From assembly GCA_963693315.1 (NCBI GenBank), contig OY856187.1, positions 45,408,235-45,472,234 of the forward strand: 64,000 bases of DNA, read 5' to 3'. The DNA comes from Diogma glabrata. Its lineage: Eukaryota; Arthropoda; Insecta; Diptera; Cylindrotomidae. The notes beneath the pieces were generated by a model, which made no database searches, was not told where the DNA came from, and was given only the letters and a program-made list of their open reading frames with translations. The position numbers and the translations under genes are program-made. Positions 9,512 through 20,770 of this stretch are shown here, piece by piece; the first letter of the stretch is position 1; every line of letters begins with the position of its first letter.

Positions 9512-9914
9512 AATGTAAATCCATTCACTATTTTTAGGCGTTTTGGTATTAAAACAATTAATTTTGAGTTTATTTTAAATAACAAAATTTTAATTGTAAT
9601 TTTTATAACTCCTTATATGATATTTGACGACAGAGAGCGTCTTGTTCTAGAAGCTCCATAGAATGTTATATTTTACTCTAACAAAAAACTTGTGGTTATT
9701 AAACAATTCTTATTATTATATTTCCAAAGAAAATAATAATACATAAATATAAAAATATACTTAGGGAACTTTTTTTATTAAAATAAGGAAAAAACGTGTG
9801 TATAATATACAAGAACTGTCAACTCGTTGGCTAGACGTTACCAACTATATATATAAATTTATTAAGGCTAGTCGCCACAAACAATTTATTATATTTACTA
9901 ATGCTAGTTCACCA
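9512..9914 (-). repeat. probable 3' LTR of an old Ty3/gypsy element
   Basis: On the minus strand a purine tract (AGGGGGAGAG, about 9924-9915) is followed by TGTTTGTGGTG at 9914, which looks like the polypurine tract and LTR start. The LTR's far end is uncertain; a TTTACA at about 9512 is one candidate. No partner LTR is present to confirm it. The sequence includes AATAAA-type signals. Confidence 0.5.
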
Positions 9915-9979
9915 CAAACACTCTCCCCCTAGCATCATAGAAGATGAGACGATATAGAAAGATTAATATGGTACAGCAC

Positions 9980-10098
9980 GAAGGGTACGAGTGGTTCTGC
10001 CTGCTCGCGTAATTGTGGATGCCGGATTTTGGCTGATCAGATGGTTTCCGTCCCAATCGCAGTTAAACTGACCAACTACTCGCTTTAACATCCTACAT
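9980..10098 (-). pseudogene. Ty3/gypsy integrase C-terminal remnant
   Basis: The minus-strand translation runs KRVVGQFNCDWDGNHL followed by ITRAGRTTRTLRAV and a stop, just before the polypurine tract. The basic, Arg/Thr-rich ending resembles the tail of gypsy Pol proteins. It is separated from the integrase core (11596-11832) by a Jockey-like insertion, and roughly 150 residues between them appear to be missing. Confidence 0.6.
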
Positions 10099-11594
10099 CG
10101 AAGCTGGGTATCAAAAACAATTAAAAACAGGCGCAGTATTCATCGATCTCACTGCAGCATATGACACGGTCTGGCAAATTGGGATTATATATAAGCTGTT
10201 CAATGCAATACCTTGAAGCACCATCTCGCGTTTAATTAACAACATGCTGAGTAATCGTGTATTCAAAGTCCATCTAAATAATTCCTGTAGTAGGTCAAAA
10301 ATGCTTAACAATGGTTTACCACAGGGTTCCGTCCTGGCGCCATTACTTTTTAATTTGTACATTCATGACATTCCAGACACAACGTCAAAGAAATTTGGTT
10401 ACGCTGATCATTGAACCCTGGCCACTCAAAATAAAGACATGAGTGTCTTGGAAGATTTGCTCTCAACTGACCTGGCAATAATGAATGACTATTTTCAAAC
10501 GTGGAGTTTATTTCCTAATCTAAGTAAAACCGAGAGTTCTTGTTTCCACTTAAACAACAAACTGACAAAACACGAACTATCAGTGTCATTTAACGGCACT
10601 GTCATTAAATACAATCAACAACCACAGTACCTGGGCATTACTCTCGATAGAACTCTTTCTTTTAAGCTCCACCTAGAGAATACGTCAAAAAAACTTAAAA
10701 CGAGAAACAATATATTGCACAAACTGGCAGGCTCGACATGGGGTGCTACTCCAGCTACCCTCCGCACAATTTCTCTAAGTCTGGTTTACTCAGTGGCTGA
10801 GTATGGCGCACCAGTCTGGTTGAATAGCACACATACTGAAAAAGTTGACTGCTAGCTGCATTCCACCTTGACCTAAAGGTAAAGACCTTGGCTCCCTGTA
10901 TTAAACAATATCGCTCCACCTGCACTCAGACGCTCACATGCGCTTATGCGTGAACATAAAAAGGTAACCAACAACATCACGTTACCCTTTCACGAATATT
11001 ACGGTGACCATTCTCGTTGTCGATTGTAGTCAAGAAAGCCTCCACATAAAACTGCCAGCAACCTGTTGGCAACTAATTTTAATATCTTGGATGCCTGGGA
11101 CACCTCCTGGTATCATTACAATACACTTGGGCTTTCTATTACTAACCCGACTTCTACCCAACCTGGTTTCGATTTGCCCCGTCATACCTAGATTACACTA
11201 AACCGAATAAGAACGAATCATAGACGTTGTGCTGATTCTTTCTACAAGTGGGGAATTTCAGAGTCCCCTCAATGTGACTGTGGAGCTCCACAACAAACCA
11301 TAAAACACATTGCAATTGTGTGTCCAATTCGACGATACAATGGCTACATCGCAGACATCCATTTGGCAACGCCCGATGTAGTAACATGGATAGACTCACT
11401 CGATGTAAACATCTAATGTTCAAATGTACTGCGCAATGTTCAAATATTTTTAACTAAAGACGCGCAATCAAATTGATTGTAAGCTCATTTAATGTGTATT
11501 CATGTTTTGTTTTATGTAGATTTCACAGAAAAATCTACCTTTTTTAAGTTTTATTTTTTAATGTGTCATAAAAACCATACGCTAAATAAAAATA
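10095..11594 (+). pseudogene. 5'-truncated Jockey-like non-LTR retrotransposon ORF2
   Basis: The translation starts inside the reverse transcriptase (YIEAGYQKQLKTGAVFIDL, then AAYDTVW). It continues with the LPQGSVLAPLLFNLYIHDIP motif and a damaged catalytic box at about 10400-10410 (YAD followed by His and a stop instead of YADD). The thumb-like region from about 10439 to 10855 is open. The C-terminal part after frameshifts ends with a cysteine motif CDCGAPQQTIKHI at about 11270 and a stop at 11414-11416. A 3' UTR and an A-rich tail end at about 11594. It is a dead copy inserted into the gypsy integrase region, truncated at its 5' side as is usual for target-primed reverse transcription. Confidence 0.85.
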
Positions 11595-11595
11595 A

Positions 11596-11832
11596 ACCGA
11601 TGAGTTTTGACAACTCGTTGAAGAGATTGGATTCGAATCGGGAGCCCTGATCAGTGACGATTACTGAAGGTACTCTGAAGCGAGAAATCCAAATGGAGTA
11701 GAGAGCTGATGCTACCGTTTCAGCTGTGATATCCGATATAGCAATGGCTTCAGGCCATCGAGTATAACGGTCAATAGTAGTGACACAATAGCGTTTGTCC
11801 TCAGAGGCAGGAAGTGGACAAATAATGTCCAT
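11596..11832 (-). pseudogene. Ty3/gypsy integrase core remnant
   Basis: The minus-strand frame holds the first catalytic region ([15 protein letters not shown], then [12 protein letters not shown]) and the second ([12 protein letters not shown]). These correspond to the two aspartates of the integrase DDE core. The third catalytic residue lies beyond the break at 11595, where the Jockey-like element begins. Upstream, 11833-12101 carries a decayed zinc-binding region. Confidence 0.85.
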
Positions 11833-12101
11833 ATGAATCTCGAAAAGTCTCTGAGAAGTGGTGGAATAATTACCTAATACACAAGCCAGGCAGTTCTAAG
11901 CCATTTGTCGTACAATCTTTTTAATGGATGGCCAAATGACTTTTTCAGTAAGGAGTTTGACAGAACTGGGTAAGATAAATTATGAAGACTATAGAACACA
12001 GATTGACAAAATTGCTTTAGAATAAAAGGTCGTAGATTACCGGAAGAGGTATCACATCAAATAGTTTTGGCATTAGAATTGCCAAACGATACTGAAAAGG
12101 A

Positions 12102-12824
12102 TCAGAATTGAAGTGTGGGACTAGTATCCACTAATTCCTTTAGTTCGTTATAGTTGAACTGAGCGTCAGCAATTTCGTCGTAGTTAATGTTTTCTGGAAT
12201 TGATATTTGCTCGACACGAGAAAGTGTGCTGGCAACTACATTATCGATTCCAGAAATGTGGCGAATATCAGTCGTGAATTGACTCATGAAATCTAAGTGT
12301 CGGAATTGGCGAGAAATAGCTTTGGCAGGGCTCTGCGACAAAGCGTAGATGAGCGGCTTATGATCGGTAAAGAGCGTGAAGGTTCTACCTTCAAGGAGAT
12401 GACGGAAATCTTTAATTGCAGAGTAAGCTGCAAGAAGTTCACGATCATAAGAGCCAGAAAATAAACTAAGAGGTGTCCAACAATCGTCAATTTGTTGTTG
12501 AACAACGGCGCCAAGTGTCTTGTCGTAAGCGTCGACCATAACTGAAAGTTGGGCAGAGTGTGAGGGGTGAGAAAGAGTTGTAGCCTCACTGAGTTGCCGC
12601 TTGCAAAGATCGAAGGCTTGAATGGCGTCTTCAGACCATTGAATGGCGCGTTTGTCATTCTTTTTCTAACCTTTAAGAAAATCATTGAGAATGGCTTGAT
12701 TGCCAACAGCATGAGGAATGAATCGTCGGTAGAAGTTAATCATTCCGAAAAAACGACGGAGTTGCATAACTGTTTCAGGACGTTCGTAACAATTGACAGC
12801 TGTTATGACGGGTAATTCAAACTC
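12102..12824 (-). pseudogene. Ty3/gypsy RT thumb and RNase H remnant
   Basis: Two minus-strand frames overlap through a frameshift. The upstream one carries the RT thumb motif QLRRFFGMINFYRRFIPHA (about 12760-12705). The downstream one (12539-12102) carries RNase H: VDAYDKTLGAVVQQ, the glutamate-containing YDRELLAAYSA helix, LFTDHKPLIYAL and a degraded end, VASTLSR. It is collinear with the integrase core downstream and the RT palm fragment at 16750-17037 upstream, so all are pieces of one old element. Confidence 0.85.
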
Positions 12825-13252
12825 CATTATTATAATTCAAACCACTGTCCCGCTCGCACCAAGTTTACCTTAACATAAATTCTCATACTTGTTTTCATAG
12901 TTGTCTTCATTTTTTTTGAAAAAAAAAATAGGTTCTTATACTCAATCCATAGTCTTCATTTACTATGGTTTCCGCTATAAAGATTTATTATTCTAAAAAC
13001 GGTAGTGTTATGTTTCCCATTGTAATATTCTTTGTTCAATTTGTGGCCATTAATCACAGTTAACCAGTTGTAAATATCTTTCATGTGTAATACACTGATT
13101 TGGAGTTACACTGCGTTCTCATACGCATCAAATTTGCATTGGCTGAGACTTTCATGATTATGTTTTTTCTTAAACTCAAACCGGTTGTCATCTACCATAG
13201 TTTTCGTGAAGCAGGGATTGGCCTAAAACAGTTGTGTAATATTTTCCAATGT
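12825..13252. other. non-coding stretch within the split gypsy element
   Basis: Left part of the 3.9-kb block that separates the two RT fragments. AT-rich; I recognise nothing except its position beside the dispersed repeat that starts at 13253. Confidence 0.4.
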
Positions 13253-14955
13253 GATTTACTTCGGTCTGAAAGAGCGATTCATGAGCTCAAAGTGAAATTC
13301 TTACCCCCACTTTTTTTGGGCATTTCTCGACGTTTTAGGACCTACTGATTCTAAAAAAGCAAAAAAAAAAAAATGTGTGTCTGTCTGCCGGCCGTCCGGC
13401 CGTCCGGCTGTCCGTCACAACCGACGAAATCTAGAAAACCGCTGAACGGATTTCAAAATTTTTTTTTTTCTAAAAACAGGTTTACTCAATGGGAAGAGCC
13501 GAAAGGACGATGTGTTTGATAACTGTACCGGAAGTGTGTCAAAAAAATCGTCAAGTGTGTCAAAACAAGGAAATTTGCATATTTTTTGGTTAAAAAACGT
13601 TCGTTTTAAGTGATTACGAGTAGAAACATTGAATTTGGAGAAATCTTGATGGTCAGGATTGGTATGTGAGACCAAAATCTAGATTATTGCATTATAAGTT
13701 TGTCAAAAAAATGTTGTCAAGTGTGTCAAAAGAAAGATTTTTATTTATTTTTTTACCTAATTTTTTGGAAAAAAAATAAAATTGTTGTTTGTTTGAAATG
13801 AGTTTTATTATTATTATTGAGAATTATGGCATTATAAGTTTGTCAAAAAAATGTTGTCAAGTGTGTCAAAAGAGAGATTTTTTTATATTTTTACCCAATT
13901 TTTTGGAAAAAATAAAATTGTTTGAAATGAAATTTTATTATTATTATTGAGAATTATGGCATTATAAGTTTGTCAAAAAATAATGTCAAGTGTGTCAAAA
14001 AATAATTTCATTTATTTTTTAGCCAATTTTTTGGAAAAAAATTGTAGCTGTTTTTATGACGTAAATATAATTGAAAATGAAATTGGACATGGACATATTT
14101 GAATTTGTTATAGTTTTTGAAATATTTTTGGAATTTTGAAAAAGTTTGTATTTTTGATTTTGTAATAATTTTTGAATTATTTTTAGAATTTCTGAAAAAG
14201 TTTTAATTTTTGATTTCGTAAGAATTCTTGGAATATTTTAAGAATTTTGAAAAATTTTTAATTTTTGATTTTATTATAATTTTTGATTTTATTATTATTT
14301 TTGGAATTTTGAAAAAATTTTCAACTTTTGATTTTGTAATAATTTTTGCAATATTTTTAGAATTTTGGAAAAAGTTTGCATTTTTAAGAATTTTTGGATT
14401 ATTATTGGAATTTAGTAAAAGTTTCAATATTTGATTTCATTCTAATTTTTGGAATATTTTTGGAATTTTGAAAAAGGTTTCAATTTTTGATTTTGTTATA
14501 ATTTTTGCAATATTTTTAGAATTTGGAAAAAAAATAGAATTTTTGAATTTTATATAGATATATATTTAGAATTTTGAAAAAAGCTTCATATTTTGATTTT
14601 GTAAGAATTTTTGGAATATTTTTAGAATTTTGAAAAATTTTAAATTTTTGATTTTATTATGATTTTGAAAAAAGTTTTAATTTTTGATTTTGTAATAATT
14701 TTTGCAATATTTTTAGAATTTTGGAAAAGTTTGAATTTTTAAGAATTTTTGGAATATTATCGGAATTTAGAAAAAGTTTAAATATTTGATTTCATTCTAG
14801 TTTTTGGAATATTTTTGGAATTTTGAAAAAGTTTGATTTTATTTAATTTAACAAAATTTTTGGATTTGGATTATAATTTTCCGGCAACGTATTGATATTT
14901 CGTGTTAGTTTTGTAATAAGTTTTTAAACAGATATAAAAAATACTCATACGTTAA
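13253..14955 (+). repeat. dispersed 'GTGTGTCAAAA' repeat, copy 1
   Basis: Begins TTACTTCGGTCTGAAAG and runs through TCGACGTTTTAGGACC, a GC-rich GTCTGTCTGCCGGCCG tract and several TCAAGTGTGTCAAAA blocks. It then enters an AT-rich degenerate array of TTTTGGAATTTTGAAAAAG units (about 14090-14840) and ends near CCGGCAACGTATTGATATT. The same order, inverted, occurs at 47288-48549, and a shorter copy lies at 61327-61921. No protein is encoded. The family could be a non-autonomous DNA transposon, but terminal inverted repeats were not found. Confidence 0.8.
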
Positions 14956-16439
14956 CAAAGAGTTATGTTTGATATACATCGCTGCCCAAAACTAAAAACC
15001 ATGTCCTCGTGAAAGTTTTTTGCCGAAAACTATATCAAAATCCTTTACCCAGACCGAAGTCTTGATATCTCAGAGCTGTGAGATTTCAGCCCCTCCATAT
15101 TTTCTGTATTTAGTTTGTATTCGTCAGTCGCTATAGAAATTAACCTAGAACAGTTGTATAATATCATCGTTTCATATTTCCACTTTCTTTTCGTTCCTTT
15201 CCATGTTCACATATATATCCTGCAAACGATGTTCTGCTATAAATTGGTTGTAGTTTGGTATTTTAATGCCTGTTGGTTATAACAATTCCCTAGCAGATAC
15301 ACTAATAATACTGGGTTTCAATTAACTGCTAAGTCTAAATTTGGTTTCATAAAATTACCGAATTTTAATTCAAATTGATATAATCAAGTTGGCAGTTATT
15401 GTTTAAAATATGAAATTCTTCCAAATTAGTTAGAAACAAAATATTGATTTGGCCAGTTAAAATAGTTGACTAAATTGATTTAGCACGTTTGGTACAATTT
15501 GGCTACAGTCTAAATGTAATTTCCTAAATACGTTTCATGGTGGATGTCTCTGTTTACATTAGCGAAGACACTTTTTTTATACACCTTTTTTTCGCAGGTA
15601 AATGCCCTATGAGAAAACCTATTGCGTTTATTTAATTTGAGATGTAAAATCGTTTTATTTTGGTTATAAATACGCCAATTTTTCGTATAGCGGTCTCTTA
15701 GTCGACTAATTTTTGTGAAGAAAATTCACAGCTGTTGATTGCTTTTGACGTTTGCATGTGGAGCTGGAAAACAGTTTTTTTTTGGATTTCGATTTTTTTT
15801 TCTTTTGGGATGGTAAGAAGAATAACAATTAATAAGTCCGTGCTAAAAAAAACAAAAATTATTAGTTAACACACGAATTGTATGTCTTCGTTCACGTATC
15901 ATGTAATGAAGTGATTATAAGAGAGAAATTAGTATCATTAATTGAATCAATTGAATCGGTAATGAGCACTAGTCAATGGCTAGTCAGCTTAGATTTCTTT
16001 CGGCTGTGTGAAAATAATTCTAATAATCAACAAATTTATATTAATTCGTGCCACGTAAATTTAGTCACTAGAATTAAATTAATTAGGACAATGTTTTGTC
16101 TTGTTTCATGTGAATTTTTGTATGTACCTCAATGTATATAAGCTTCGATAATTATTGGTTTATATAATCTAGATATGATTAGTTTTAAAGTGATACGATT
16201 CCGAAAATAAGTAATAAAAATTAAAAAAAAAAAATTTTTGTTGATTCTAAACCAATAGAACTGTGTGATAATTGTATCGGGAACTCGCGTTACTTTTTTT
16301 ATGTTTATAAATAAAAATTTTGATGCCAAAACATTGTTTTGTGAACTGTTATTATTACTGAGGAGAAAGTGAAACTTTCCGAAGAATTTTTGAGTTCAGT
16401 TTTATATATCGATTGTCAAGCATTTAACTCAAATACGTA
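14956..16439. other. non-coding stretch
   Basis: AT-rich sequence between the dispersed repeat and the SINE-like element. No coding frame or RNA gene was seen. Faint similarity between about 13215 and 15150 (CTAAAACAGTTGTGTAATAT versus CTAGAACAGTTGTATAATAT) hints at further old duplication. Confidence 0.4.
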
Positions 16440-16747
16440 AATCTGAGAGTGAGAGTTTATGAGGTGTGAGAGTGTGAGAGTATGTGAATAAATGTGGGGT
16501 TGGACGGGTTGATCGCGGTTCTTTCGCCTAGGGGGTCGCCAGAGTCTCATTCTTTCACTTGCTTTTTTCTCATTTTCATGTATATCATGTTTTTTCGCGT
16601 ACTATATTGTTTATTTGTGCTGGAGTAGCAGGATTTCTTACTCGTTCCCATAGGCTGCCGCTGGTCAGGGGCAAAAAAATAATATCGCTAGGTACGCGAC
16701 CTGCTAGGCCACTTCGTTGAGTTTCAACGAGGTAGCGCTTCATTACA
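16440..16747 (-). repeat. tRNA-derived SINE-like repeat, copy 1
   Basis: Homologous to 58488-58800 in the opposite orientation. On the minus strand the segment TGGCCTAGCAGG (16711-16700) fits the polymerase III A-box consensus TRGCNNAGYNGG, and a weak B-box-like GGGAACGAG follows about 50 bases later. The 3' part is rich in CACACTCTCACAC-type simple sequence. It abuts the gypsy RT palm fragment at 16750. Confidence 0.5.
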
Positions 16748-16749
16748 TA

Positions 16750-17037
16750 GCATCGTCACGTTCAGAAGTAGGTTTGAGATGTTTGAGGTGTTCCTCAAAT
16801 GTTTCAGAAGCAATAAGGAGGTCATCAATGCAGATGAAACAGAAATTTAGGTCTCAGAAAAGGGAGCGCATAAACCACTGGAAAGATTGCGTAGCGTTTC
16901 GCAACCCGAAAGTCATTCGAACGAATTCGAAGAGTCCGAACGGAGTAGAAATTGCAGTTTTTGCAATATCGCGCTCATCCATAGGAAATTGATGATATGC
17001 GCGGACGAGGTCTATTGTGGAGAAAAATTTTCATCCA
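16750..17037 (-). pseudogene. Ty3/gypsy RT palm remnant
   Basis: The minus-strand translation contains [19 protein letters not shown], then [16 protein letters not shown] and the catalytic box IDDLLIASETFEEHLKHL. There is one internal stop, between SLF and DLNF. The box reads CIDD rather than the usual YIDD. The fragment ends against the SINE-like repeat, and about 45 residues are missing before the thumb fragment resumes at 12824. Confidence 0.85.
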
Positions 17038-17186
17038 TGCAGTTGATGCGAAAGGACAACAAAACAACAAAACTAGGTCCAACAAAACAACAAAACAATA
17101 CAGTTGTCAAAATTGTACAAAGCTGTACGTGGATTACTATGCTTTTTAAAAATCCGTAGCTGGGTTGCTATGTTTTTTTTTTAAAT

Positions 17187-17373
17187 GTTAACAGTTTAGT
17201 ACAATTTAGCAGCGAGTTACTATAATTTACAACTATTACAACGAAGATGGCGCACTTTAATTATTTAAATATATTAAATTTGTCTATAACTTTGTTAAAT
17301 AAATGATTAAATTAACAATTAAATAAATATTTATAAATTTTATGCATTTGTTACAAAAAACAGTGTGTATTAC
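17187..17373 (+). repeat. dispersed AT-rich repeat C, copy 1
   Basis: Shares TTAGTACAAT...AGCAG..., ATTACAACGAAGATGGC and ATTTTATGCATTTGTT...TATTACTAG with 38812-39008 in the same orientation. Both end at TATTACTAG. The copies are diverged and non-coding. Confidence 0.7.
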
Positions 17374-17473
17374 TAGTGCGAATGCGTTTTCCAAACGCGA
17401 GTGATTGCAGCACTCGCTACGCTCGTGGTGCAAACTAACTCTTGTTTAGAAAACGCATTCGCACTAGTAATAC
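17367..17473. repeat. inverted repeat with 24-bp perfect arms
   Basis: GTATTACTAGTGCGAATGCGTTTT (17367-17390) is mirrored exactly at 17450-17473, around a 59-bp loop that itself contains ACTCGCTACGCTCGTG. It resembles a small fold-back element adjoining repeat C. Confidence 0.85.
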
Positions 17474-17479
17474 AATCTA

Positions 17480-20460
17480 GTATTTCGGAACATCTACTAC
17501 TAAAGACCTTTTTAACGAAATACATATTGTCATTGTTTGTTGGCGCAAATATTTACAAATTGTATCACAAAATAGTGCTTACGTATTTATATATATAGAT
17601 AGTCTTTTGTTCTAAAACAATAACACAGGTAAGTTAAACAAAAATGTCTCTAAAATTTGAAACAGCAACGTAAGTTGCTTAAAAATGGATGCCTATAGAT
17701 TACTACTTGCCTACTTCCTTCAACTCCTGTTTTTGTTTGTGAAAAGGAGATTGCTATGCTCTGTGTCAGAAACTTCCTCATAGTACAGATGTTTTTGACA
17801 ATAATTTTCACTACCTTTACAAAAAAAAATGTTTAATTCCATTTATACTCCAAAGTTGTTTTTATTATCTTATCATTCAATTAACAATTCGGTGAACAAA
17901 TTTAATTGTGTTTTGTGTTGATTATTTAATTATTTCATCAGGAAAACCGAAATAAATTTTCTCACTTAAGTTAAATTTCTAAATAATATTACAATTACAA
18001 GAATATAAAAACTTTCCAATTAACCGAAAGTAAGTCTATGCTGATTGAAAGAAGCATTCCATTGGGCCTATATAAATAATAATCGATTAAATTTAATCGA
18101 TAAGTAAAACACTCATGCTGTTCTGACACCTGTATTAATTCATTTTTAAGAGGATATATGGAGCTAATATGAAGAATAAACACCACCAACCAAAAAAATT
18201 AAATTAACCGAAATCTAACAAATTTTCATGAAAACTAATTTTCTATTTCTGATATCGTTTGTAGTTTTCAGTTTATGTTTTTTTTTATCCCAACTTTGAA
18301 TAATGTAGCGTTGCTCGTATATGAAATATCTGCAGAAAACTATGTTAGTATATAATTTTAAAAGTAGATAAATAAAAAAACTATTCGACCATATGAAGAT
18401 GTTTTCTGTTGGAAATATTTTTCACGATTTATGATATAACGATGGAATTTATTACAAAAGCATTTTGTAACTGATATGTCTACGATCGTCGTTCTTTTTT
18501 AATGTGACCTGAACCATCATAAATCATTGTAGTTGATGTTTGGGTTTGATTTATTTTAAACGACTTCAATTGTATGGAAAAACATGTTCCTATTGTTTGC
18601 TTCAGTTTTGATGAAATTTATACAAATATGCAATCTACAAAATGTTAAAATATGTAAGAAACATGAACCACTTGGTTTAATAGTGAACAGAGCTGAAACA
18701 AAAAGTTTTTCTCAGTTTTTGGGTGTATTATATATTAGGTTATCGTGATGGTTGGTCTCTCGACCATTTTTAAAATAAAAAGTCAAGCAAACGTGGATGT
18801 AATCTATTAAAAATATTTCGCTCCATTATGATATATGAAGCTGAATCAGTTAAAATTACAACAAAAAACCAATACAAATCTCCATTAAAAACATCTGCCC
18901 TCAAGGAATATGATAACAGATATAAAAAGCTTACAAAAAATGATAACATATTCGAAATTTTTTTATTATATTTTTAAACTTTTTATCTGTATAGCGAAAT
19001 TGTTAACATAACAAAAAAAAAGGAGGAAATGCAGACGACTCAATTTTTTTTATTGCTAATACATACGTATTCCTTTTTAATTTTTTGGCAGCAATTCAAA
19101 ATTCGGCGTTGAATATTTCTTTATTAGGCATTTAAATGTCATTTGACAATAACAAGCAAAAATTTTTATCGATTTTTTCCGTTTATGGGAATTTTGAAGG
19201 GAGGAATTGAATAAATTTTAGAAAATTATTTTCAATTTATACTGAATTATTTTGATCTTCAATTTGTCATAAAAAACGAAGTTATGACTGCATAAATTCA
19301 CAACAAAGTGAACCTTTGTGTTAAATAAGAATTTTTTGATGATTAGTTAAGATTTGAGTAGTCACATTTTTGGAATACAGAATGTTTTTTTAATTGTTGA
19401 CTGATTGAAACACTGAGGTTACCAATGTATAAGTTTGATAAAATTCAAACGTTTATTTCATTTTCCCATTTTCGCTGTAAAACATGACTAAGAATTTTTT
19501 CTGTTGGGCAGCAACTTTTTGCGAAACAGAACATTGTTAAACAAAAATTATATGGGAAATAAAAAAACTTAATCTCGTCTTTTCGGAAGTGTTAGTTGTA
19601 CTTCGAAATAGAAAAAAAAATTAATTATAAATTACTTATTTCGCACTTGTTTTGCACATGTTTTGCGCAGAGGTGGGTTGAGAAGTTTTTTGAAATGCCA
19701 TATATCCATTTTAGAACAGTGTTAAGCCAAAGAAGAAGAAAAATAGAAGTACGATTAACACAGAACATCTCGTCCATTACAGGACAGGACGAAAGGAGGA
19801 GCTGCTCTAGCCTACATTTATCCTAAGAGCCATAAGAAAGAGTAGATGTGGGAGTCAAACCTCGAACCCAAACCCAAAGATAAAAACTCTCATGTACTGC
19901 TAATTGAAGTAGCAGGGGAACCAATAAAGGCGGGCATTCCAATATATAAAAAAGCATTAAAAAATGGAAAAAATTAAACAACGAACTAGAGGGGAAAATA
20001 TATCTAATGGGGCTTGTCTTTGCAATGACATATAGAAAGTCGTAATGAAATCAAGTCCTCTATTTCGTAGAAAGCGTTACAAACCAACATTAGAACTTTG
20101 GGTCTTCACTTTGGCTGCTTGGGCGTCATACAGGGACGAACCATTGAAAACTAGGAATTATGTTGCCCATCCGGAGCTAAAAATAAAATCGATACAACTG
20201 ATACAAAGAATTGACCACTCAACCATGTGCAGAGTTAGGATATCATATGCTTGGGCAATTAACAATCATTTAACTCCTTCGGACTCCACAATTTTCATGT
20301 TTCACCTTCCGGTGTAAAATCACTAGAGAAGTTAATTTTTTAAACTGAAGGTTATCGGATGTGCGTAAATCAGATACAGAACCATTGAAGTAAGCAATTA
20401 TCTTCGTAATTTAAGATCGAATGATCGATTTAAAGGCAGAAAAGTTTAAATCGAAATTCA
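17480..20460. other. non-coding AT-rich stretch
   Basis: About 3 kb. I see only short chance frames and poly(A)/poly(T) runs. From about 19650 to 20320 the plus strand has slightly longer broken frames and higher GC, compatible with a very old element, but no motif could be recognised. Confidence 0.4.
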
Positions 20461-20464
20461 AAAT

Positions 20465-20770
20465 GCAAGTTTATCATTGGTAACCGTTTCCTCCGAGAAC
20501 ATTCTCAAAAGAGCATCTGGAACTACGTTTAGCTTTCCACGGCGATGTTCAACATCAAATGTAAATCCCTGCAGATTTAAACTCTATCGTCCAAGACGAC
20601 CCGATACGTCTTTCTGCCACATCAAACACTTGCGGAAGAAAGTGAGCGTGATCAGTAATGATTTTAAAAGAGTGACCCTAGATCTATACGCGGCACTTCT
20701 TAATAGCCAGACTAGCAACAAGTTTCTTGAAGATTAACCATCCACCTCTAAAATTTTCTACATATGGAAA
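20465..20770 (-). pseudogene. Ty3/gypsy RNase H remnant
   Basis: The minus-strand translation, with frameshifts, contains GHSFKIITDHAHF followed by LQGFTFDVEHRRGKLNVV and PDALLRMFSEE. These correspond to the RNase H T-D-H segment and the terminal H-R-x-G-K-x-N-x-V-x-D-A-L motif of gypsy elements. It appears to be a different copy from the one at 9.5-17 kb, because that one still has its own RNase H. The sequence on the upstream side (to about 21300) has comparable GC content and may be more of the same element, but nothing specific can be read. Confidence 0.65.

Noticed and set aside
16717..17159. Two plus-strand frames of about 90 codons
   Set aside because: Antisense to the gypsy RT palm fragment.
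20045..20317. Possible host gene fragment of 90 codons
   Set aside because: No recognisable motif, no supporting neighbouring exons, and the area is next to gypsy debris.
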